64,000 nucleotides of DNA from Triticum aestivum (taxonomy: Eukaryota; Streptophyta; Magnoliopsida; Poales; Poaceae): positions 517,035,915 through 517,099,914 of the forward strand of contig NC_057795.1 in NCBI RefSeq assembly GCF_018294505.1. Reading direction: 5' to 3'. Below the pieces are notes generated by a model. That model had not been told where the DNA came from. It worked only from the letters and a program-made list of their open reading frames with translations, and made no database searches. The translations under genes and the position numbers were made by a program. Numbering within the stretch: position 1 is the first letter of the stretch; each line of letters begins with the position of its first letter. Below, in pieces: positions 10,546-21,013 of the stretch.

Positions 10546-11303
10546 ATGGACGGCTTCAGGAACAATACTGAGCGTCTCTTTATAGATGCTGATGGTAATA
10601 CCAACGAGCCCTACAAGGTGGAGGAGATTCTTTCTCTTTATGAGGAATGGCTGCGTGAGGACAGGTACAAGTTTGTTGGTCTTGATCTGGAGTACACACG
10701 AGAGGATTATTTTGATCATAGTAGAAAAGTCGCTGTCATGCAACTGGCGATGTGCAAGCATGTTCTTGTCTATCACTTGTGCAAGTCCAGGACGGAGTGC
10801 GCTCCTCTAAAGGATTTCCTTCAGAACAAAGGTATCGTTTTCGCTAGTGTCGACGTCAGGAACGATAGGGATGTTCTCGCAAACAGTTTCCTCAAAATCC
10901 CAATAGAGTGTCACATCGATCTTCAAGAGGAGCTCATGATCAAAGGAGGCAATCTAAGGGATTCCATGGCAGATTTAGCGGGAGCCATCATAAATAAATC
11001 TTACTTGAGTATGAAGTCGTCTTTTCCCAAGGGTCTGCATGACTACTGGGAATGGAAGCCGCTTTCCCTTGAACACCTGAAATATGCGGCAATTGTAAGT
11101 GAAAACTTCATTTTTTTATGATTTTCTATCGTTATATTTTTGTTTTACTACAACAATAGTACCTTTTCCTCTTTACATATATCTTCATTCTCATCCATTT
11201 TTTGTTTTAGGATGGGTATGTGAGCTACGAGCTCTACCGCCGAGTTTTGTCGATGAAGGACATGATGCATTCCCGTTGTCTTCCTGACCGTAGAGGTCGT
11301 TGA
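10546..11303 (+). CDS. WRN/RNase D-like 3'-5' exonuclease, intact copy
   Basis: Exon 1 is 10546-11094 (549 bp) and exon 2 is 11211-11303 (93 bp), with a GTAAGT donor and TTTTAG acceptor, giving 213 aa. The catalytic pattern of DEDDy exonucleases is present: Asp47 and Glu49 in VGLDLEYTR, a candidate Asp107 in SVDVRNDRDVL, and Tyr180/Asp184 in YAAID, split by the intron. The DSMADL and YWEWKPLSLEHLKYAA segments match the C-terminal part of the WRN-exonuclease-like fold. Family members remove nucleotides from 3' ends of DNA or RNA; no helicase domain is attached, as in plant stand-alone WEX-like proteins. It is small but complete and the only one of three local copies with all these residues. 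Substrate unknown. Confidence 0.82.
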
Positions 11304-11571
11304 TGTTTCGGAGCAGAACTCCAACTGAGTAGAATGGTCACGGTGGACGTTTCTGTGAGGAATGGACTCCTGGAAGACTTTCATTTCTTTTTTTGTATAA
11401 TTAATGAGTACTTTTAGTTCAATCCTATGGAGTACCGTTTTGTTATTCAGTATCGTGTTTGGCTTGTCTCATGTTATGTGAAAATAATTTTTTTATGTTT
11501 TTCCATGTTACAAGTTCATTGTTGACGTTTGCGCGAGTTCATGTACATTTAGGTAATCTGTTTAAGTGGTG

Positions 11572-13057
11572 CATATGTATTGGTTGGGAGAAGCGCGCTT
11601 TGTGTTTGGCTTATATTCAGTGCCGTTTGTTTGTGTTTGAATTGTTGTCTTTTACACGTTCGCACAAGAGAGGCACGTCTGCTAACGTACAAGGCAACAT
11701 TTCAGTACCCTGTCTTTGTGTTCTTCGGGATCGTGCCTTTAGAAGCCCGGCATCCGTGTCTGCGGAGGCTTCACTCCTGTGGCTTCTTTTTCGCTATTTC
11801 TGTACCTCACGTGACACACGTGATGTCTATTTGTGCTGGTGTCACACGATAGTTTCTCTTGAGACTGCACAACCGTGCCTCTTCCAACACTCTTTTGTGC
11901 ATCCAGCTAGTTTGTACCCGTGCCTTGAGAACTCCGAGAAGCCGCAATTGCGTGAGTGTATACGCTTCAGTTCTGTGTCTCATGTACGTGCATTTGCGTG
12001 TCTCAGGTGTCATATTGGCTGTGACTCTACGTGCCTCTAGTGCAGACGTCCGTCCGTGACGTGACGCATATGTATTGTTTGGGAGAAGCGTGCTTTGTGT
12101 TTGGCTTATATTCAGTGCCGTTTGTTTGTGTTTGAATTGTTATCTTTTACACGTTCGCACAAGAGAGGCACGTCTGCTAACATACGAGGCAACATTTCAA
12201 TACCCTGTCTTTGTGTTCTTCAGAACCGTGCCTTTAGAAGCCCGACATCTGTGTCTGCGGAGGCTTCACTCCCATGGCTTCTTTTCCGCTATTTTCGTAC
12301 CTCACGTGACACACGTGATGTCTGTTTGTGCTGGTGTCACACGGCAGTTTCTCTTGAGACAGCACAACCGTGCCTCTTCCATCACTCTTTTGTGCATCCA
12401 TCTGGTTTGTACCCGTGCCTCGAGAACTCTGAGAAGCGGCAATTGCGTGACTGTATACGCTTCAATTCCGTGTCTCCTGTATGTGCATTTGCGTGTCTCA
12501 AGCGTCATGTTGGCTGTGACTCTACGTGCCTCTGGTGCAGACGTCCTTCCGTGACGTGACACATATGTATTGTTTGGGAGAAGCATGTTTTTTGTTTGGC
12601 TTATATTTAGCGCCGTTTGTTTGTTTTTGTATTGTTGTGTTTTACACATTCGCACGAGAGTGGCATGTTTGCTAACGTACGAGGCAACATTTCAGTACCC
12701 TGTCTTTGTGTTCTTCGGGACCGTGCCTTCAGAAGCCCGGCATCCATGTCTGTGGAGGCTTCACTCCCGTGGCTTATTTTCCGCTATTTCTGTACCTCAC
12801 GCGACACACGCGATTTCTGTATGTGTTGGTGTCATACGGCAGTTTCTCTTGAGACTGCACAACCGTGCCTCTGCCACCACTCTATTGTGCATCTAGCTGG
12901 TTTGTACCTGTGCCTCGAGAACGCCATTTCCAAAGCTGTGCCTGTGCACCGAGAAGCCGCAGTTCCGTGCCTGTATACGCTGTAGTTATGTGCCTCCTGT
13001 GCCTGCATTCGTGTTTCTCAGGGGACACACTGGCTGTGACTCTTCGTGCCCGTGGTG
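11572..13057. repeat. 495-bp tandem repeat, three units, CGTGCCTC words
   Basis: Three units begin CATATGTATTG(G/T)TTGGGAG at 11572, 12067 and 12562, exactly 495 bases apart. Each contains the same order of ACCGTGCC, AGAAGCCCGGCATC, CCTCACGTGACAC and CACAACCGTGCCTCT. The word strand is opposite to that at 2950-4420. Because 495 is a multiple of three, long open frames continue through the units in two + frames, but no domain or splice structure supports a gene. The third unit diverges after about 12930. Confidence 0.88.
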
Positions 13058-13760
13058 TCAGACGTCTGTCCGTGAGGGGATGCGGTGGCTGTTACTCGTC
13101 GTGCCTGTGCTTCTACACGCCTGTGCGTCCGGAGTCTTTAAAACTGTGGCTCTCCGACTTGTGCCGTTGATTTGCTTCAAGTATTGATGTATCTCACGTG
13201 ATACATGCCATGACTCTCGAACAGAGTGTTCTCACCGGTGCTTCTTTGAGGTCTCTTTTTTGCATTCAGATGATTTGTATCCAGAGGATTTAGGTCGAGA
13301 CTGAAAAAACAAGATGGAAAAGATCACGTGGCTCGCGAAGCCGATGCACGTGCCTGTATAGGCTATGTTTCCATGCCTTCGTTGCCTGCATTAACGTGTT
13401 TCCGGCGAGTTTCTGCCTGCATGTGTACGTGCCTGTTGTGATACCGACCGATATCTGCAAAAGTTGTACGCTCGTGCCTGTGGATTAGACATGTATGTGC
13501 ATCTTGTGCTTGCATACCCGTTCCTCACGTGAAACCATCCTTGACTCTCGAGGGACAGATGGTGTGAATCTAGCTAGATGAGGGACGGATGAGTTGTGGC
13601 CTTCGGATCTAAGGTGTACGGCAGGCTGTTCGTTTGCTTCATTGGATTCTTCCGTCAGTGGTCTTTGTTCAAAGGAGGAATCGATGACCGATGTGGTGGC
13701 TGTTCGATGTGACTATTTAGTGTGTCAGTTACCATAAAATAAAGTTAGAGGCTCCTCGGT
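13058..13760. repeat. degenerate CGTGCCTG/CGTGCCTC words
   Basis: The 495-bp array continues in decayed form, with GTGCCTG, CGTGCTTC and CTCACGTGA recurring without a fixed period (for example TACGTGCCTGTTGTG near 13427 and CGCTCGTGCCTGTGG near 13470). No gene is seen. Confidence 0.5.
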
Positions 13761-13764
13761 TTCT

Positions 13765-14041
13765 CCGTGGTATCAATTATTTGTGCACAGCCGTGACTTT
13801 AGGAAGTGCATGGTTCCATGAGCTTCGGAAGCACAACCGTCTATACGCTGCTCCTAGTTCACACGTTAATGCGTATGGTAACCCAAACATCCCTCGCCAA
13901 GGTTAAATATTGGCCGTGTTTGTGAGGTCTCCACGTCGTATTGTAGCCGCAGAACATCAGGCAGTTCCCACCCTCCTTACCACTCCCTAACCTTGTCGCA
14001 GGGTCTCAAGAGTCTCCATTGGCACCTTGCTGCTCGCTGCC
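13765..14041 (+). promoter_or_regulatory. conserved upstream block of the third exonuclease copy
   Basis: This is the counterpart of 10,280-10,545, with the same ordered landmarks (AGCCGTGACTTTAGG, AAGTGCATGGTT, GAAGCACAACCGTC, GCCAAGGTTAA). It shows that the tandem duplication carried at least 270 bases of 5' flank. Confidence 0.55.
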
Positions 14042-14814
14042 ATGGACGACTTTTTGAACACCACGGAGTACCATCCGATAGTTGCCAATGGTAACACGAA
14101 GCTCGACGTGTGGTACACCAACGAGCCTGGCAAGGTGGAGGAGATCATTGCCTTGTACGAGGACTGGTTGCGCGATGAGAAGTATAAGTTTGTTGGTCTG
14201 GGCATGGAGTTTACACGAAAGGATTGGTATGGGCGTAGAAAAGTCGCTGTCATGTAACTAGCTATGCGGAATCATGTTTTGGTCTATCACTTCTGCAAGG
14301 CCAGGACGGAGTGCCCTGTCCTAAAGGATTTCTTTGAGAATAGAGGTATAACTTTCTCTAGTGTGGGCGTCAGGAATATTAGAGATGCTCTTTTTCAAGA
14401 TTTCATCAGAATTCCAGAAGGGTACCACGTCGACATCCAAGAGAAGTTCATGATAAAAGGCGGTCAAGAAAGGGATTCCATGGAGGACTTAGCAGGAGCC
14501 ATCATTGACGAATCTTACTCCAAGCTGGAGTCCTCTTTTCCAGAACTTCTTCGTCACTACTGGGATTGGAAGCCACTTACCTTTGATCACCTGAAATATG
14601 GAGCTACTATAAGTGAAGATTTCATTTTCGTTAGTTTCTGCCTTTGTTGCAAGAATAGTACATTTTTTTTATTTTTTTTGTACATTGATGTTTTCATTTG
14701 GTTTTCCTTTAGGAAGGGTATGTGAGCTATGAGCTGTACCGCCGGTTTCTGTCGATGAGGGACATCCTGCATCGTCGCTGTCTTCCTGATGTCAAATGGC
14801 GAGGACATTTCTGA
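14042..14814 (+). pseudogene. WRN/RNase D-like 3'-5' exonuclease, broken tandem copy
   Basis: Exon 1 would be 14042-14608 (567 bp, with six extra codons near KLDVWYTNEP relative to the intact copy) and exon 2 is 14713-14814. Lesions: TAA at 14255-14257 where the intact copy reads CAA (Gln); the donor is ATAAGT at 14609 instead of GTAAGT; exo I reads LGMEF, so the catalytic Asp is Gly; and the exo III Asp is Glu after splicing. The rest of the frame is intact (MIKGGQERDSMEDLAGAII, HYWDWKPLTFDHLKY, YVSYELYRR). It cannot make a normal enzyme. Confidence 0.85.
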
Positions 14815-16378
14815 GGATTGTGTGATGAATTGGTTATTTGATAGTTATTGTATTGGGTAATATTACATCGACTAATGAATTTGTAATTGTGGTGGTTTTA
14901 TTTTGAACCAGATGGAGTTGACTGGTTTGGATATTTAAGTTTATTTTCGTTCCATCATGTTTTTCGTGAATGGGTGCCTTCAAGAATATTTTCCTCTATA
15001 ATTTCTTGCTATTCGTTGGTATAAGATGAGATGTATTAAGAGGACCACTCAGATGTGCACTTTCGTGAATCTAGGCAGCGCACAGCCGTCTGCTCAGGGA
15101 TGCATTGTTTTTGTTTTAGGCAAGGCACGCTCTGGTGTTATTAGTTTGCTAGTTGCTTCAGTTTTTCTCTCAATATGGTCACATTGACAGGTAGGGGCGT
15201 CACTTTCACTTTGTGTTCGTAGTGTGTTTGGCACGGTTGTTTTTATAACGAATATACGGTTGTGGTTGTGTGTTTGAAATGTTTTTATGCAGAGCTTGGG
15301 TGTGTTTAAGATTCTTTAGATTTTCTCACTGTGCTGCCTTTTTCAATATATGTTGTCTATTTTGGGGACGATAATCCAGTGTGAGAGTTGCTGCGGGAGT
15401 ATTGTGTTAGTGACGGTTGCGTTTCTATGTTCCAATTATTGTGGTGGTGCTTTGATTTTGAAAGGCATTGCCATGAAGGTATTGTATGCATTGTTGTATG
15501 TTTGGCAGAGGCGTTATCCTTCCTTTGGGTACTAAATTCGGAGAGGCACTGCGTTATGTTAGTATGAGTCACTGTCATGGTTGTATGTTCTATAATATTT
15601 CTAGTTAGTCTGGCTAGTGAATTCACGTCTGTCTAGTTAGTGGAGGCATTTGCTATGTTATGTTGAGTCAAAGTTGTGTGTGTTGTTCGCAAATGCTTTC
15701 TATGGCACGTTTGTTCGGAGAGGCACGTATACGCTGTTATTCAAAGGTACGGTCGTGTATTTCTTTCGAAACGTTTGCTTTCCCTTACTTGCTGAGAGAG
15801 ACTCGTCGGTGAAACTTGTGAGGTCACGGACCTTTTTCGGTTGAAGTCACGGTCATGCTTCCATGACTCGTTGGCTTGGTAGAGGGACCAGTGTTAAGCT
15901 ATCGAGGGGACGGTCCTGTGTTAACTGGTGGCGCACTTGTGTGTGTCAGGTTAGTTGTTCATGTTAAGAGTGGCATGTTCTACGTGGATAAGAGGCACGA
16001 CAGTGGCTCTGTGACCAGCATTACTGGAGGTGAGTCATTTAGCTCCTTCGTCAGATGCTTACAAATTGATAGTGTTTTTCCTCTGTGTTCCAAATGTTTC
16101 TTTTTTTATGTCTAGTCGAAGTGAGTGGTGTTGTAGTGCAAGAAATTTATGTCTTGAATATGATCCTTACAACTTTTCAAAAAAATACGATTCTTATTTT
16201 CGAAAAAATACGATGTCAGGAATTTAAGACTTGATCAGTTGAATGCACAGCTGTGGTTAATGGGATCCATAGAAGATATCTTGGACCGACACAAAAATAG
16301 CTGAAACATTGTTGTGATTACATGAGTCGATATGGCTGAAACAATGTTCGGATGTCTCCATCTAAATTAAGGCACATT
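14815..16378. repeat. spacer with GAGGCACG words (+ strand)
   Basis: Downstream flank of the exonuclease pseudogene, then words of the common family on the + strand: AAGGCACGCTCTGG near 15118, GAGAGGCACTGCG near 15541, GAGAGGCACGTATACG near 15718 and AAGAGGCACGACAG near 15990. No coding sequence is recognised. 16,240-16,378 is probably the 3' flank of the Ulp1-like pseudogene. Confidence 0.5.
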
Positions 16379-19300
16379 TAAGCAGTAGTCATCTTCTTCC
16401 AACTCTTCTTATTTTCGCGTCGGATGTTGTGTTTGTTGAGTACGATGCTCAGTGCCTCAAATACATGGCCTGTGTTGTAGTTCGATGTTATCATTTTGTA
16501 AGTAGTTATTCTCTCATCAGTTTCACATGGATCTGCAAAACAAATAAGCGCACAAACTAATAAAATTTATTGTAAAACTTAATGTTTAGCTGGCTTGGAT
16601 GAACGTATGTTGATGTGTTGTCAATGAGAGTGAACTTACATTATTGATAGAAAATGAATTATTATTGAAATTAATGAGGGGCATCAAATGCATGGTGTAA
16701 ATAGCACTGTCATCCCTGAAATTTGAGAGCATTGTGTTATTGGTTAGAAGGTGGATAGTAGATATGGGATATGTAGTGGAACAAAAAAATGCATGATGTA
16801 AATGATGTAGAGCTACAATTAAAAGAAACCCACTCTCTGTCTGAGTTACATACACTCTGCATAGGTTTGACATGAAAGGAGGCCATTGTGTGAGGATAGT
16901 TGTTGTAAGCAGAATGGTAAGCTCTCTTGAAGTTTTCGATGACAATGTTCGAGTGTTCCTTTATACCGTCACAATTGATATAAGGACACATAATTTTGAA
17001 GCGACGCATTGCAAGATTCACGATTATGAGGTACATAAAATGTGGTTTCTTTCTCACAGGTATTAAGACCTAAAACAATTAACGGGAATTTATATCATTG
17101 TAACAAGAAAATCTGGTAGAATTGAAGATGAACACTGGACAGATAGAGTGAGTAGGGTGAACTCACGATGTTGCATTTGTTTGGCAGCCTGAACCCAATA
17201 GTTTTTTCTGCAATTTGTTCCTTGAGTAGTTCAGTGCTTGCTCCTAGAACTTGAAATTTATCCTGCAGTAAATTGAAGCTGCGTCACTCAGCGTGCTAGT
17301 AGTAGTAAATGTGGTTTGTTATTATTATTTATGAGAAGCAAGAACTTACAGAGGCGTCAATGTACATTATGTGCTTATGCACAGATGTTGGCGTTGCATA
17401 GAATTGTTCTTTCATCAGCAAATCTAAGTAAGCATCGACCACGAATGAGTTGATATATCCGTATACCTTCATTGACAAACCTAAAGTTCGATGATCGGCC
17501 CAACGTTGGTCGACGTAGAATATCCTCTTGCTGCCAAAAAAGATAAATACATTTTAAATCGTATGATTTTATTATTTAACATTAGAGTTGATGAGTATTC
17601 AATTGCAATAGTAGAATAATCGAGCTGAAACTCTTTAATTTGAAAGCTTCAGGCAGGATGCATTGCAGTAGTAAAAGAAAGGATCAAAACATTACTATAA
17701 GAGGAAGAACTAATTCATTACCTATCATTTTGACTGATGCCTGGTGCACTGTCGATGATTGTTTCATAAACTTCTTTCTCCTGCGTTGTAGAATCTCTTA
17801 TTTCCAAAAGTTGGCAGTGATCTTGATTGCCATTCCCTTGGTGAGTGAATCGAGTTTGTTCTAACTGAGGATGATGTTGATGAGGCTGGAAGACATGACC
17901 ACCGGAGTTCATTTGACCATTACTAAGTTGCAGATGACCCTCATTAGAATTGTTGTTTCTTTGGACTATTAGGCCTTGTGGTTGGTGCTGCATGCGCATT
18001 TGTAATGTTCTGACAGTTGGATCACCGTTGAGCTCAAAGGAATATCTGTTGGAAAATGTTGTAGAGGATTGCCGGAATACTGCATGCTGTTGAACTATTG
18101 TTGGAAGGCACTGTAACTTTGCCCACAAGACTCGCTTGTCTGTGGTTGCTGATGGTTCTACTCTTGAGGTTAGCGTTGCTGGCACCGTGCAGTGCTGTTA
18201 TTCCGAGCATCATTGTGTTGGGGGTAGTGGGCATTATGGACAGGGGTTTGTTGGTGGTACTGTTTGTGACTTTGGTTGTTCATTGCATAAGGTGAGTGCT
18301 GGCTGCTGTTTGAGCTGCCGTTATTCTGAGCACCAGGACGTTGGTAGTAGTTGTTTTTAAGAGTAGGAATTGGTTGGTAGTGTTGGGACAAAGCAGTTGC
18401 TGGCAAACTGTTGGACAAGACAGTTTGAGTTAAACCTGTGGAGTATGACATATCAAAAGTCTGTGAGAGGTGGCTACCGCCTGGCATTGAGCCCGATCTG
18501 CTGGTCATATGTGGCTCTTCATAGTTAGAAAGACAAGATCTGGATAACGAGGTTGAATTCTTGGTCAAGTGTGAGATAGTATGAGGTTGGCATTGTTGGG
18601 ATGCTACTTGGTTATGAAAGGGTTGCTTCTTCTTTTCTTCAACGACTCTGTCAAGTTGTTCATAGATAGATGGGTCAGACCATATTTCATCATCATTAAT
18701 GAATCCAGCATCAAGGAGGCCTCTGTGGTTGTAAGCCTATAGAGACTGATTGGTTGCAGTTTCTGTTGAATTATGTGGAGGCTCCAGTATTCTAAATTTT
18801 TTCTTAGGAGGTGCCGTATTGTTGTTTCCTGGATCTTCTGACTACTGCAAGGACCTCTTGTGAGATGCCATTTGTGTTTCCAGTTCTAGCAGATGTGCGA
18901 TTGTGGTAAGAGGGACGCTGTCTGTGGGATCAATACGTGGTTGTTTGGTACATTGTTCATGTTCTTTTGCAATGTTATTGTCTTTTGCATCGATAGATGT
19001 GGTAGTAATGATTGGAGCATCACTAGTGGATGGAAGTGCTTTTCTCGTGTCCAGTACTGTGGCAGAACCGCTGTCAGAATCAGTGGTGACGGCTACTCTA
19101 GGAGCAAGGGAGGAAGTAGCTCTGGTGCGTTCAGTTTCAGCAATCGTCTTCTCATCTCTCAAAATTGAAACAAGATGGACCTTAGCTTCTGGCAGTGAAG
19201 AAGAACATTGTTCAGTGACAATGTTTAACTTTTGTGCAGGTTGGGATACAGTGAGGCTCTTTGTGCTGGTTGAAGAATTTTTGTGAGCGCTATCAGAACC

Positions 19301-19937
19301 GTTGGACCGTGCAGTAGTTGGTAACGTTTTGCCAATGCGATGAACAGGTGCTCCAAGTGTATCCTTTGAGATTGGACCAGTCAGTAACTGTTTGTCAACC
19401 GCAGAGTGCGAGGTTGATGTTTCTGTTGCAGTAGGTTTTGTTGTTTCCTTCAAGAATTTTTCCAGTAGGCTTGTCAGAGAGTTGGGGTCTGCATATCCTC
19501 AAGTAGAATTTTGGGTTTCAATCCGTACAGAACACTCAGACGAATTTTCACCTGTCATTATAATTGCCCTGCTCTCCAGCATCTCAAATGGTGGCACGAA
19601 TGGCTCATGAACCGGCAAGCCATCAAGGCAGTTCTACAGATGGTTATGCACTTTGTCCAGATGAATCTTGACTTGTTCATCAATGTCCTCTTTGTTGTGG
19701 TCGATCCTGTTCACCTCCAGTAGCAACTTAATCTGAGTTGATGATTTTAGCTGTGAAGATAGACGAATTTGGGACTGCTCTTTGTCGTATGGATTCTGGG
19801 AGTCTGGGTCAGGGGTATCGCAACAACCTTTAAATTTTCCAAGGAGTATGATGTGGCGTGAAGGACACTGGTCGAGCCACTGCTGGAAGAACTTTGACTG
19901 CTTGTTGTGCTAGAACTTGGAAGCGTAGAGTATGTTG

Positions 19938-19942
19938 AAGGG
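19938..19942. repeat. left target-site duplication (AAGGG)
   Basis: AAGGG directly precedes the left LTR. The matching site after the right LTR is AATGG (29078-29082), one mismatch in five, consistent with a 5-bp duplication altered by one substitution. Confidence 0.6.
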
Positions 19943-20462
19943 TGTCAGTGTCAAAACTGGCAGATCTCGGGTAGGGGGTCCCGAACTGTGCGTCTAGGCG
20001 GATGGTAACAGGAGACAAGGGACACGATGTTTTACCCAGGTTCGGGCCCTCTTGATGGAGGTAAAACCCTACGTCCTGCTTGATTGATATTGATATTGTG
20101 GATGTTTACAAGAGTGGATCTACCACGAGATCAAGGAGGCTAAACCCTAGAAGCTAGCCTATGGTATGATTGTAATGGTTGTTGTTGTTATGTCCTACGG
20201 ACTAGAGCCATCCGGTTTATATAGACACCGGAGAGGGCTAGGGTTACATAGAGTCGGTTACAATGGTAGGAGATCTATGTATCTGTATCGCCAAGCTTGC
20301 CTTCCACGCCAAGGAAAGTCCCATCCGGACACGGGACGAAGTCTTCAATCTTGTATCTTCATAGTCTTGGAGTCCGGTCGATGATGATAGTCCGGCCGAT
20401 GATAGTTCGGCTGATGATGGTAGTCCGGCTATACGGACACCCCCTAATCCAGGACTCCCTCA
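19943..20462 (-). repeat. 3' LTR of the Gypsy element
   Basis: 520 bp. On the + strand it starts TGTCAGTGTCAAAACTGGC and ends CCAGGACTCCCTCA. It ends in repeated AGTCCGG words. Pairs with 28558-29077. Confidence 0.93.
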
Positions 20463-21013
20463 GTAGCCCCTGAACTAGGCTTCAATGACGATAAGTCCGA
20501 CGCGTATATTGCTTGGCATTGCAAGGCGGGTTCCTCCTCCGAATGATAGAAGATTGTGAACACCAGGATAGTGTCCGGCTCTGCAAAATAAATTCCACAT
20601 TCCACCGTAGAGAGAATAATATATACACAAGTTCAATCTGCTGACGTTTTTTTGCGGCATGACGTCATGCCACTACCAAGCCATTACTTGAATCATTTTT
20701 TACTCTACCACCTCAGCGCATTTAGCGAAGCGGTTTCCTTGGCACGTCTTGTCGAAGCAGAGATCGTGTTCCCCCTTAATCCGGGATTCTCATCAATACG
20801 GACGTGGGTAACCCAACCGCGCCATTGATGGTGACACTTGGGGGATAAGCGAGTTTTACCAGGCCGGTGGGGGACGCGTAGACTTCGCCCGCCCATATAA
20901 GGGATAAGGATTCACCTTTTCACCTACGCCTTCTTCCTCCTTTGCTTATCCATCTCCGCGCACTCGAGCTCCAGCGCCCAAGCCCGCCCATCTCGTCTCA
21001 ACCTTCCCCAGTT

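Noticed and set aside
11459..12985. Long plus-strand open frames of 100-190 codons in the 495-bp repeat
   Set aside because: The period is a multiple of three and two frames are open at once with low-complexity Cys/Leu/Arg content. This is a composition effect of the words, not a gene.
14609..14712. AT-starting intron of the third exonuclease as a U12-type AT-AC intron
   Set aside because: The acceptor is a normal TTTAG and the donor ATAAGT lacks the U12 consensus. The paralogue has GTAAGT at the same place, so a point mutation is simpler.
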